14,597 bases of DNA from Candidatus Dormiibacterota bacterium (GTDB taxonomy: Bacteria > Chloroflexota > Dormibacteria > Aeolococcales > Aeolococcaceae): contig PLAX01000169.1 in the NCBI GenBank assembly GCA_003135255.1, forward strand, positions 9,026 through 23,622, read 5' to 3'. Under the pieces are notes generated by a model that saw only the letters and a list, made by a program, of their open reading frames with translations, had not been told where the DNA came from and made no database searches. Shown piece by piece: positions 1 to 5,995 of this stretch (its first letter is position 1; the number at the start of each line of letters is the position of its first letter). Both the position numbers and the translations under genes were made by a program.

Positions 1-1020
1 GAGGATGCAGCCCCAGCGCTTCAGCGGGATGCCGATGGCCTGCAGGGTCACTCCCGACGAGTACATGTCGATGGTGTTGATCGAGAAGAGCTGCAGGATG
101 GCGACGATCATGAAGGGCCAGAAGAACCAGTCCGCGTACGCCGTGAACGCCGACGGGATGCCGACCACCTCGTGCCCCGCGGCGACGTGGGTGGTCACCA
201 TGTAGGCGCACACCCCGAGCAGCTCGAGGAGGACGGAGGGAATGGCGGCACCCAGGCTGGCCGACCAGAAGACCTTGGCCTTGCTCGTGTCCTTGGGCAG
301 GTACCGCGAGTAGTCGGCCGCGTTCTCGGTCCAGCCGAGCCCGCCGGTGGAGACGATGAGCACGACGGCGGTCGTCCAGAGCCACCACGTCGTGCCGGTC
401 TGGAGGCCGGCCCAGTGCACGTGGGGAAGGACCAGGATGGCCATGACGACGAAGAGGACGATGAAGACGAAGGAGAGGTAGCGCAGCACCGTCTTGATGG
501 TGGCGTGCCCCAGGAACGGCATCACGAACTGCACCACCACGGCCAGGATGATGATGAGCACCTGAGCGGCGTTGCTCACGCTGGCGACGCCGGCCTTGTG
601 GAGGATGGCGTCGACGACGAAGACCACGAGGACGAGGCCGAGGATCTCGAAGCCGACCTGGGTGATCCAGTTGAAGAGGGAGGGGAGCCGGTTGCCGTTG
701 CGCCCGAAGGGAGCGCGGCTGACCATGAAGGCGGTGGTCCCGGCCAGCGGGCCCGGCAGGCTCGCGAGGCCGAGGAACATGTAGGCGAGGTTCCCGATCA
801 GGATGGCCAGGACCGCCTGCGGGAAGGAGAGCCCGAAGGTGCAGATCAGGACGCCGTAGAAGAGGAACTCGACGTTCCACACGGCTCCCGACCAGAGCCA
901 GAAGAGTCCCATCGGGCGCATCTTCCGGTCGGACTCCGGGATCAGATCGATGCCGCGCTGCTCCAGCTGGAACGCCTCGTACCCTTCCGAGGCCTCCAGC
1001 GGCGCGGCTGCCGCGCTCAT
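1..1020 (-). CDS. NCS1-family nucleobase/cytosine permease (3' end cut by window edge)
   Basis: Reading leftward from the ATG at 1020, the frame is open for 340 codons and runs off the window, so the C-terminal part (about 130-160 residues for this family) is missing. The protein is a multi-span inner-membrane transporter. Hydrophobic segments lie near residues 38-62, 66-92, 122-141, 152-172, 181-199, 213-229, 257-277 and 298-317. Family marks are the SRAPFGRNG stretch (101-109) and NAADYSRYLP (233-242), typical of NCS1 purine/cytosine/uracil/allantoin symporters. The exact substrate cannot be read. The start has only a weak GGTGA upstream, but it overlaps (ATGA) the stop of a 15-codon mini-ORF with a strong ribosome site. 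No in-frame start was seen immediately upstream. The family is sure; the substrate is unknown. Confidence 0.9.
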   Translation of the reverse strand, partial: MSAAAAPLEASEGYEAFQLEQRGIDLIPESDRKMRPMGLFWLWSGAVWNVEFLFYGVLICTFGLSFPQAVLAILIGNLAYMFLGLASLPGPLAGTTAFMVSRAPFGRNGNRLPSLFNWITQVGFEILGLVLVVFVVDAILHKAGVASVSNAAQVLIIILAVVVQFVMPFLGHATIKTVLRYLSFVFIVLFVVMAILVLPHVHWAGLQTGTTWWLWTTAVVLIVSTGGLGWTENAADYSRYLPKDTSKAKVFWSASLGAAIPSVLLELLGVCAYMVTTHVAAGHEVVGIPSAFTAYADWFFWPFMIVAILQLFSINTIDMYSSGVTLQAIGIPLKRWGCIL

Positions 1021-1064
1021 GATCGGGTCACCGGTGCGACGGGTGCGGCGAGTTGGATGGCCAC
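1017..1064 (-). other. Candidate leader mini-ORF coupled to the permease start
   Basis: A GTG at 1064 is preceded by GGGGAGG (1079-1073) at an 8-base spacing, the best ribosome site in this region. It opens a 15-codon frame (VAIQLAAPVAPVTRS) whose TGA (1019-1017) overlaps the permease ATG (1020-1018) as ATGA. The permease itself has only a weak site. This arrangement fits translational coupling or a leader peptide. It is inferred from layout alone; such short frames can occur by chance. Confidence 0.35.
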
Positions 1065-1223
1065 TGGCTGAGCCTCCCCATGAGATGTTTGACGCGTACT
1101 GCCGAGCCGTGATGACGCGCGCGGAGAGGGCCTCCAACCTCCTGTCCTCCCTGCTTGCGCGGAAGTGTGACGCGCCCGAGTGCCTTCTCGCTAGGGTCTG
1201 TCGTCAGTTCCCTGTCAGGGGCG

Positions 1224-1412
1224 TCAGGCGACCAGGATCCGGGGTTGTGCGGGTCGTCCGCTTCCCCTCCCGGACCCCGTTCCGGGACGCCAGCGGCGCA
1301 GTCTCAGAGCGTTGCCGACCACCGTCACCGAGCTGCAGGCCATGGCCAGCGCAGCCAGCGCGGGAGGGATGACGTCGAGCATGGCGAGGGGTACCAGCAC
1401 CAGGTTGTAGCC
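1224..1412 (-). pseudogene. C-terminal relic of a copper-type P1B ATPase
   Basis: On the minus strand about 62 codons read as the extreme C-terminus of a heavy-metal (CopA-like) P-type ATPase. GYNLVLVPLA, then a hydrophobic ALAALAMACSSVTVV, then GNALRLRRW, followed by a short basic tail and a stop at 1226-1224. Actinobacterial copper ATPases end in the pattern YN-x-PLA ... P-x-LA-x-AMA-x-SSV-x-VV-x-N-x-LRLRR, which this matches. The catalytic DKTGT, GDG(V/I)ND and metal-binding parts are absent. The frame continues upstream only as the antisense of the MarR gene. The resemblance stops about where the AT-rich MarR promoter begins (about 1442), suggesting the rest was lost or displaced by a rearrangement. 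Confidence 0.65.
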
Positions 1413-1441
1413 ACCCGTCCGGTCGACAGTCCCCCCGGGCC

Positions 1442-1470
1442 TTGTCAATATAGTATGTATTACATATGAT
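1442..1470 (+). promoter_or_regulatory. Sigma70-type promoter of the MarR gene
   Basis: TTGTCA (1442-1447) and TATGAT (1465-1470) are separated by exactly 17 bases, a near-consensus housekeeping promoter in an AT-rich island inside GC-rich DNA. The GTG start at 1477 is 6 bases after the -10 box, where transcription should begin, so the mRNA is probably leaderless. Confidence 0.75.
1454..1466. promoter_or_regulatory. Palindromic operator candidate in the MarR promoter
   Basis: TATGTA-T-TACATA is a perfect 6-1-6 inverted repeat placed between the -35 and -10 boxes and touching the -10. MarR dimers commonly bind such AT-rich palindromes and repress their own gene, so autorepression by the protein encoded at 1477 is the simplest reading. 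Binding is inferred. Confidence 0.6.
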
Positions 1471-1476
1471 TGCGGG

Positions 1477-1908
1477 GTGCAGGAGGGCCTGGACGCGATT
1501 CGAGCCTGGGTGCGGATGGACCGTGCCTTCGCACAGTTCAACCGCTGGCTGGAGACTGAGCACGGCATCACCGGGGCCCAGCTCGGCATCCTCCGGATCG
1601 TCGCGGAGATGGAGCCGGTGACTCTCGCCGACCTCCGCCGCCGGCTGACGCTCCACCCGGCGACCCTCGGGCAGCTGGTGGATCGCCTGGCGGTGCGGGG
1701 ACTCGTGGTCCGGACCCCGGGCGCGGACGACCGCCGCCTGCGTGAGGTGACCCTCACCTCCCTCGGCGCGCGGACGCTCCGTGGGGCCCCGCTCGCCGGG
1801 CCGGTGCGGCTGCGCAGTGCCGTCGCCGAACCCGCCCGGCTGAGGGCGCTCGCCGACGCCTTCACGGACGCCGTGACCCTCTTCGGCCTCGAGGAGTGGG
1901 CACCCTGA
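1477..1908 (+). CDS. MarR-family transcriptional regulator
   Basis: This 143-residue protein has the size and layout of a MarR winged-helix dimer. Helices at residues 5-27 are followed by a DNA-binding segment (about 34-75: ITGAQLGILRIVAE ... LADLRRRLTLHPATLGQLVDRL). The wing has the DDRR signature (84-87) followed by REVTLTSLGARTL. The C-terminal helix is somewhat short and acidic. The GTG start at 1477 has no Shine-Dalgarno site but sits at the expected transcription start of a strong promoter. An ATG at codon 14 is the alternative. The gene probably represses its own promoter and the VOC gene that starts 77 bases after its stop. The ligand is unknown. Confidence 0.85.
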   Translation: MQEGLDAIRAWVRMDRAFAQFNRWLETEHGITGAQLGILRIVAEMEPVTLADLRRRLTLHPATLGQLVDRLAVRGLVVRTPGADDRRLREVTLTSLGARTLRGAPLAGPVRLRSAVAEPARLRALADAFTDAVTLFGLEEWAP

Positions 1909-1985
1909 TGACGCGCCCGGAGGACGCTCCCCAACGGTCGACGACACGAGATCGCAGCCTGTACACACGCTCAAGGGAGGACGAC

Positions 1986-2339
1986 ATGATCGAGGTGCTC
2001 GGAGTCGACAACCTGCTGCACACGGTGGACGACCTGCAGCGAGCCAGGGACTTCTACGGAGGCTTCCTGGGCCTGACCAAGAAGTTCGAGGTTGCGGACG
2101 CCGGCATGATCCTCTACCGGCTCGGCGCTGAGGAGCCGGGCCTGGTGATCGCCCGCCAGGAGTGGGTGCCACCCCGCGTCTGGCTCGAGGTGCCCGACGC
2201 GCGGGAGGCGGCCCGCCATCTCGGTGCCCCGGCCCGAGAGATCACCACCGGGTGGGTGGTCGAGACCCCGGATCCCTGGGGCAACGTCCTGGGCTTCACC
2301 GACTACGTCAACGCGCCCCAGCTGGCACGGAAACGCTGA
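1986..2339 (+). CDS. VOC-superfamily (glyoxalase/bleomycin-resistance fold) protein
   Basis: This 117-residue single-domain protein has two beta-alpha-beta-beta-beta modules. Module one is DNLLHTVDDLQRARDFYGGF, with a candidate metal ligand H12. Module two runs through VWLEVPDAREAARHL (candidate ligand E68) to DPWGNVLGF. Glutamate is usual after GNxL, but here it is G103, so one metal ligand may be missing and the role could be ligand binding rather than metal catalysis. The ATG at 1986 is chosen because AGGGAGG lies about 6 bases upstream; in-frame starts at 1896 and 1908 only add a non-homologous tail. It likely shares the MarR promoter. Its 3' end overlaps the convergent Ddn-family gene by 32 bases. 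The substrate is unknown. Confidence 0.8.
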   Translation: MIEVLGVDNLLHTVDDLQRARDFYGGFLGLTKKFEVADAGMILYRLGAEEPGLVIARQEWVPPRVWLEVPDAREAARHLGAPAREITTGWVVETPDPWGNVLGFTDYVNAPQLARKR

Positions 2340-2838
2340 ACGACCCGGCTTCTGTCTCACTCATCACGACGAAGGGGATCGGCCTCGCGGTCTTGGCCAG
2401 GTAGAGGTCGTAGCGGTTGCGGTTGACCGCGTTCATCACCGCCAGCAGGCGCGGGTAGTCGGCGTCGCCCGGCAGGACGATCCGCGCCTCCGCCTCCAGC
2501 TGCCGGCGGGCGACCTGCAGCTGCACCCGGGCATTCGCCCTTATGTTGCCGAGCCAAACCGGGTCGTGATCGCCGCCGTAGTTGGACGCGGCCACCACGT
2601 AGGCGCTGCCGTCACGCCCGTAGACGAGCGCGACGGTGCGGCGGAGGCCGCTGCGGCGCCCGGTGGTGTGGAGGAGCAGGGCGGGCACGCCGATGATCCC
2701 GTGACCCAGCCGGCCGCCGGTGCGCTGGTACAGCCAGCGGTGCATCCGGGGGACGAACGCCGGGCCGGGGCTCGTCCCCATCCATCCGTTGAGCATCCGG
2801 GCGATCCGGGGAACGCCGGGATCTGCCACCTCTGTCAC
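2308..2838 (-). CDS. Ddn-like deazaflavin (F420)-dependent nitroreductase-family protein
   Basis: This 176-residue protein belongs to the split beta-barrel family of the mycobacterial F420-dependent nitroreductase Ddn. The conserved stretches are LLLHTTGRRSGLRRT (about 55-68), which contacts the cofactor phosphate tail in this family, and VVAASNYGGDHDPVW followed by LGNIRAN (81-102). Family members reduce quinones, nitro compounds or other substrates with F420H2; the substrate cannot be read here. The GTG start at 2838 has AGGCGG just upstream. The gene begins 11 bases after the GntR stop on the same strand, so it is probably cotranscribed and controlled with it. The stop lies inside the convergent VOC gene. 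If F420 is the cofactor, the host must make it. Confidence 0.85.
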   Translation of the reverse strand: MTEVADPGVPRIARMLNGWMGTSPGPAFVPRMHRWLYQRTGGRLGHGIIGVPALLLHTTGRRSGLRRTVALVYGRDGSAYVVAASNYGGDHDPVWLGNIRANARVQLQVARRQLEAEARIVLPGDADYPRLLAVMNAVNRNRYDLYLAKTARPIPFVVMSETEAGSFSVSVPAGAR

Positions 2839-2849
2839 AGCCGCCTACG

Positions 2850-3542
2850 TTAGCGGCGGTGCGGCTCGGGCTGCTCCTCGCTCGGGGGAGTGCCGTGGCG
2901 GACCAGCCACACGGTGGCCACCTCCAGGTGCCGGCGGATGACCGCCTCGGCGGCGCCCGCCTCCCCGGACTCGACCGCCCGGAGCACCTCGGCGTGCTCG
3001 GCCGTCAGGTCCTCGACGGTCGCGTACTCGGTCTCCATGAGCTGGGCGAGGGAGAGCCGGATCTCCGCGGCGATGTCGCGATGCACGGCGGAGAGCCGGC
3101 CGTTGCCGGCGCCGTCGACCATGGCCCGGTGAAAGGCGAGGTCGGCTTCCACCAGGTCACGCCGGGGGGAATCGCCGGTCAGCCGTCGCTCCGCCGCCAG
3201 CGCGCGTCGCGCCTCCTCGGGGACCGAGCGTCGGGCTGCCAGGCCGCGACCCGCCTGGATCTCGATCGCCGATCTCAGCTCGTTGACCTCGACCAGGTCC
3301 CGCGACGTGAGCACCCGGACAAAGACGCCGCGGTTGCGGGACTTGACCAGCAGCCCCCGCCGGGCCAGCCCGTCGAAGGCCGCCCGCAGCGTGTTCCGGC
3401 CGACGTCGTATTGCCGGGCCAGCTCGATCTCGCGCAGGTGCTCACCCGGCTGGAACTCGCCCTCCAGCGTGCGCCGCTCCAGATCCTCCTCGAGGGCCTG
3501 GACGGTCGACACCGTCCCCAAGCGGTGGAGAACCGTGGCCAT
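2850..3542 (-). CDS. GntR-family (FadR/FCD type) transcriptional regulator
   Basis: With the ATG at 3542 the protein has 230 residues. The N-terminal winged helix spans about 15-78, with the hallmark LEGEFQPGEHLREIELARQYDVGRNTLRAAFDGLARRGLL pattern (quoted in pieces: residues 26-65) and wing RNRGVFV. The C-terminal all-helical FCD ligand domain spans about 84-212, with metal-ligand candidates D134, H138 (EADLAFHRAM), H183 (AEHAEVL) and H205 (RRHLE). FCD regulators usually sense small carboxylates. Start choice is uncertain. The ATG at 3566 adds 8 residues and has AGGGAGG directly abutting it; the ATG at 3542 leaves the TTGT/ACAA palindrome just upstream as an operator. It is followed after 11 bases by the Ddn-family gene. 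Confidence 0.85.
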   Translation of the reverse strand: MATVLHRLGTVSTVQALEEDLERRTLEGEFQPGEHLREIELARQYDVGRNTLRAAFDGLARRGLLVKSRNRGVFVRVLTSRDLVEVNELRSAIEIQAGRGLAARRSVPEEARRALAAERRLTGDSPRRDLVEADLAFHRAMVDGAGNGRLSAVHRDIAAEIRLSLAQLMETEYATVEDLTAEHAEVLRAVESGEAGAAEAVIRRHLEVATVWLVRHGTPPSEEQPEPHRR

Positions 3543-3550
3543 GGTGTTAT

Positions 3551-3563
3551 ATTGTGGTACAAT
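3551..3563. promoter_or_regulatory. Palindromic operator candidate at the GntR gene start
   Basis: ATTGT-GGT-ACAAT is a 5-3-5 inverted repeat in a short AT-rich patch. It resembles FadR/FCD-type GntR operators, which carry TTGT/ACAA or TGGTA-like half-sites. It lies 9 bases upstream of the ATG at 3542, and TATAAC (3551-3546 on the minus strand) could be the -10 box. Autoregulation is inferred. Confidence 0.55.
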
Positions 3564-3600
3564 CATCCTCCCTCTGCAAGGGTGGTGCAACTCTTCTGTC

Positions 3601-3637
3601 CTCCCGGCGGCGATGCGGCCTGCCTCGCCGCCGGGAG
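3601..3637. other. Strong 13-bp hairpin
   Basis: CTCCCGGCGGCGA (3601-3613) is perfectly complementary to TCGCCGCCGGGAG (3625-3637), with an 11-base loop. No U-tract follows on either strand, so it is not a typical intrinsic terminator. It lies in the divergent control region and could be an mRNA leader structure of the GH5 gene or a protein-binding site. Confidence 0.6.
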
Positions 3638-3654
3638 CCCCGCACCCGACGCCC

Positions 3655-3668
3655 GGCCCTGCAGGGCC
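3655..3668. repeat. 14-base perfect palindrome GGCCCTGCAGGGCC
   Basis: This is a perfect inverted repeat without a spacer, 17 bases after the 13-bp hairpin in the GntR/GH5 divergent region. It is GC-rich and could be a regulator site. No function can be assigned. Confidence 0.5.
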
Positions 3669-3873
3669 CTCACCGGCCGCGGGGGCTCGGATCGATCGCC
3701 CCCGTGCCTCGCCGGACCGACCTAGTAGCATCGCTGCGCCGGAGCATGCCCAGGAATGCGCGGACTGAGCAGCTGATGGGACGTCCTCGCATCGCGCTGA
3801 AGGAGCGGGAGGTGGCACCGCTGCGACGGCGGGGCGGGTCGCCGGATGCCCCCTGGGGGCGGGGACCGAGAGG

Positions 3874-5370
3874 ATGAGCGGCAGCGGTCGGAGTGCGCGG
3901 CTCACGCGCCCGCAGCGGTCGTCCCCCGCGTGGAGGCGGCGCCGGGCGGCCCGGGCGGTGGAGCGAGGCGGAGCTCCTCGACTGCGTCTGCTCGCGCTGC
4001 TGGTGGTCATCGCCGTGGTGACCTGGCTGCTGCTTCCTGTGCCGGCGCTGACCGCGGTCGTGCCCGCTGCCGGCCCCCGGCCGGCGGCGCAGCCGGGTCT
4101 CCCCTGGCTGTCCACGACCGGCAGCCGGATGGTCGACCAATCGGGTCGCAGCGTGCTCCTCCACGGATTCGACGATGACGCGCTCCTCGAGCAGACGATG
4201 GGCCCCGCACCGCTGGACTCCACCGACGCCTCGCTCATGGAGGAATCCGGCTTTGACGTGGTGCGGCTGGCGATCGCCTGGTCGCTGCTCGAGCCGGAGC
4301 GCGGCCGGTTCAGCACCGCCTACCTCGATCGGATAGCGAGCACCGTCGCCCTGCTCAACGCGCGTCACCTCTACGTCGTGCTCGACATGCACTTCCTGGG
4401 CTGGAGCCCGGCGTACGGAGGTTCGGGCGCACCGGCATGGGCAACGCTCCCCCTGGTGCCCGACGTCCAGTGGGGCCCGATGCCATCGGTGACGCGCCTG
4501 CTCTCGCCCGCGATCAACGCCTCGACGGCCTACTTCTGGCTGTCCTCCGACTGGCAGACGCAGTACTTGCGCACCTGGCAGTTCGTCGCCGCGCGCTTCC
4601 GCGACGACAGCGGGGTCGCCGGCTACGACATCATCAATGAGCCGCACGCGTTTCCGCTGCCGCCGTTCCGCTTCGACAAGGACGACCTCTTCCCCTTCTA
4701 CGCGCGCGCCATCACGGCCATCGGGGATGTCGATCCCAACCATCTTTTCCTGCTCGACAACGACGCCCTCGGTGACTTCCCGACCAGCGTCGTCCCCATC
4801 TCCGCACCCGACCTCGTGTACGCGCCGCACGTCTACACCGGCGTCCTCTTTCCTCCCTCCTTCACGGGTGATCCGCAGAGCCTGGACACCCATGTCGACG
4901 AGCTGGCCAGGGAGGCGAGCCAGCTCCCGGCGGCGATGTGGGTCGGCGAGTTCGGCATCAACATCGACGATCGGCATTCGAGCCAGTGGATCGCCGACGC
5001 CCTGGACGCCTTCGCCGCCCACAACTCCGGCTGGGCCTGGTGGCAGTGGAGGGCGGCCGGGACCTGGAGTGTGCGTTCTCCGGACGGCAAGAGACTCAAC
5101 ACGACCCTGCTCCGCGAGCTGGCCCAGCCCTACCTCGCCGCCGCCCCGAGCGGGTACGCCGCCAGCCAGGCGGACGGACGGCTGCTCATCACCGTCGCCG
5201 CCGGTCACGGGCCGGCCGTGGCCGAGGTCGCCTGGTCGGACTACACGCTGGGGAGCCCTCAGGTGAGCGACAGCTGCGGAGCGCAGTGGACCTGGGATCC
5301 GTCCTCGTCCCGCCTCTCGCTCACCGTCCCCACCGGGGTGGCGTGCCAGGTCGAGCTGTCGGCGGCATGA
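3874..5370 (+). CDS. Membrane-anchored GH5 glycoside hydrolase, endoglycoceramidase-like
   Basis: This 498-residue protein has an Arg-rich cytoplasmic start (residues 1-38) and one hydrophobic segment (about 37-55) acting as signal anchor or uncleaved signal, so the enzyme faces outward. The GH5 TIM barrel spans about 78-415. It opens with SVLLHGF, then GFDVVRLAIAWSLLEPERGRF, VVLDMH, acid/base E256 in INEPH, VYAPHVYTG, nucleophile E359 in WVGEFGIN, and GWAWWQW. A small beta-sandwich C-terminal domain (about 420-498) matches the layout of endoglycoceramidases. That family cleaves glycans from ceramides, and fungal relatives act on steryl glucosides. Substrate is inferred, and a beta-glucan cannot be excluded. 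The ribosome site GAGAGG directly abuts the ATG. A MarR gene follows after 39 bases. Confidence 0.85.
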   Translation: MSGSGRSARLTRPQRSSPAWRRRRAARAVERGGAPRLRLLALLVVIAVVTWLLLPVPALTAVVPAAGPRPAAQPGLPWLSTTGSRMVDQSGRSVLLHGFDDDALLEQTMGPAPLDSTDASLMEESGFDVVRLAIAWSLLEPERGRFSTAYLDRIASTVALLNARHLYVVLDMHFLGWSPAYGGSGAPAWATLPLVPDVQWGPMPSVTRLLSPAINASTAYFWLSSDWQTQYLRTWQFVAARFRDDSGVAGYDIINEPHAFPLPPFRFDKDDLFPFYARAITAIGDVDPNHLFLLDNDALGDFPTSVVPISAPDLVYAPHVYTGVLFPPSFTGDPQSLDTHVDELAREASQLPAAMWVGEFGINIDDRHSSQWIADALDAFAAHNSGWAWWQWRAAGTWSVRSPDGKRLNTTLLRELAQPYLAAAPSGYAASQADGRLLITVAAGHGPAVAEVAWSDYTLGSPQVSDSCGAQWTWDPSSSRLSLTVPTGVACQVELSAA

Positions 5371-5397
5371 GCCCCGAAACCCGGGTGACTCGCGCGC

Positions 5398-5403
5398 TAG
5401 AGT
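5398..5403 (+). promoter_or_regulatory. -10 box for a leaderless MarR mRNA
   Basis: TAGAGT ends 6 bases before the ATG at 5410, the spacing expected if transcription begins at the start codon. No clear -35 box and no Shine-Dalgarno site are seen. The match is modest alone but repeats the layout at 1465-1477 and 5979-5992. Confidence 0.5.
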
Positions 5404-5409
5404 AGGCCC

Positions 5410-5940
5410 ATGGTGAGCGCCGCTCGTGAGGTGGGTCAGGGCGCCGCGGACCGGCGCATCGAGGAGATGCGGCTGGCGGCGGCCCTCCGTCGCGGCTTCC
5501 GGCACGCCCAGCTGCTGATGGCACATTCGCTCGCCGAGTACGACCTCAGCGCGCTCTCGTACCACCTGCTCTTGGAGGTTGGTGCCGCCGGGCCGGACGG
5601 GCTGGTCCAGGGCGACCTGGCCGACCTGCTCCAGTGCCCCGACGCCCGCGCTTCGACGCTGGTGCGCGACATGGGCGAGCGAGGCCTGATCCGAGCCGCC
5701 CGGTCGACGCCCGACCGGCGCGTCGTCCGCATCCACTCGACGCCCCGAGGCACACGCCTGACCCAGGAGGCGCTGCACCGCCAGCGGGAGGCGCTGATGA
5801 GCCTCTCCGAGTACGCCGGCCTGCCCAGCGTCACCTCCCTGCTCCAGGCGGCGCTTCGCCTCTACCTGGGCGTCGACGTCTCGCTGGAGGGGGTGGTCGC
5901 CAGGGTGGTGGGCGCTCCCAGGGTCATCGACGGGGTCTGA
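5410..5940 (+). CDS. MarR-family transcriptional regulator (second)
   Basis: This 176-residue protein has a MarR-like winged helix. Dimerisation helix is at about 16-45, recognition region at 47-95 (LSALSYHLLLEVGAA ... LVQGDLADLLQCPDARASTLVRDM), and the wing carries PDRR (101-104) followed by VVRIHSTPRGTRL. The C-terminus has an extra 25-30 residues (VDVSLEGVVARVVGAPRVIDGV) beyond the last dimer helix. The wing has the usual positive residues, so DNA binding is expected. There is no ribosome site, but a -10 box sits 6 bases upstream, so translation is probably leaderless. It lies between the GH5 gene (39 bases before) and the antitoxin gene (51 bases after). Its target and ligand are unknown. 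It is only distantly similar to the MarR protein at 1477. Confidence 0.85.
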   Translation: MVSAAREVGQGAADRRIEEMRLAAALRRGFRHAQLLMAHSLAEYDLSALSYHLLLEVGAAGPDGLVQGDLADLLQCPDARASTLVRDMGERGLIRAARSTPDRRVVRIHSTPRGTRLTQEALHRQREALMSLSEYAGLPSVTSLLQAALRLYLGVDVSLEGVVARVVGAPRVIDGV

Positions 5941-5962
5941 GGGTCCCTAGCGGCAGCCGGTT

Positions 5963-5995
5963 CCTGGCCAGGTTGCGGTATGATTCTCGGTATGA
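5963..5995 (+). promoter_or_regulatory. Toxin-antitoxin promoter with operator-like repeats
   Basis: CCTGGCCAGG (5963-5972) is a 10-base palindrome. Then CGGTATGA occurs twice (5976-5983 and 5988-5995), 12 bases apart, about one helical turn. The -10 box TATGAT (5979-5984) lies in the first copy, and the second contains the antitoxin start (ATG 5992). Ribbon-helix-helix antitoxins often bind tandem short repeats over their own promoter, so this is the likely autoregulatory site. Binding is inferred. Confidence 0.6.

Larger units (their letters stand above)
1021..1476. other. Intergenic region between permease and MarR gene
   Basis: This 456-base stretch has no intact gene. It holds the mini-ORF upstream of the permease (1017-1064), the ATPase relic (1224-1412) and the MarR promoter (1442-1470). 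The 11-base palindrome CCCTGTCAGGG (1210-1220) lies just beyond the relic's stop. I found no convincing -10/-35 pair for the permease and no recognisable riboswitch in 1065-1223. Confidence 0.5.
3567..3873. other. Divergent intergenic region between GntR and GH5 genes
   Basis: This holds a 13-bp hairpin (3601-3637), a 14-base palindrome (3655-3668) and a possible weak -10 (TAGCAT, 3726-3731) for the GH5 gene. A 43-codon basic frame (3746-3877, MPRNARTEQLMGRPRIALKE...) ends with an ATGA overlap on the GH5 start. It lacks a good ribosome site, so I do not call it a gene. Confidence 0.4.

Noticed and set aside
172..1071. Long plus-strand frame opposite the permease
   Set aside because: Low-complexity charged composition; it is the antisense of a clear membrane protein with NCS1 motifs.
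1189..1225. CTAGGG-containing stretch resembling part of a guanidine-I (ykkC) riboswitch
   Set aside because: Only a few bases match; no supporting stems or other conserved boxes, and it is not placed upstream of the permease on its strand.
1444..1449. Minus-strand TTGACA facing the ATPase relic
   Set aside because: No -10 box at a suitable distance; the next bases are a GC-rich run.
3746..3877. 43-codon basic frame overlapping the GH5 start by ATGA
   Set aside because: No good ribosome site, no recognised family, composition typical of GC-rich non-coding DNA.
3670..5778. 702-codon minus-strand frame
   Set aside because: Antisense of the GH5 and MarR genes, which carry clear catalytic and wing motifs; long shadow frames are common in GC-rich DNA.
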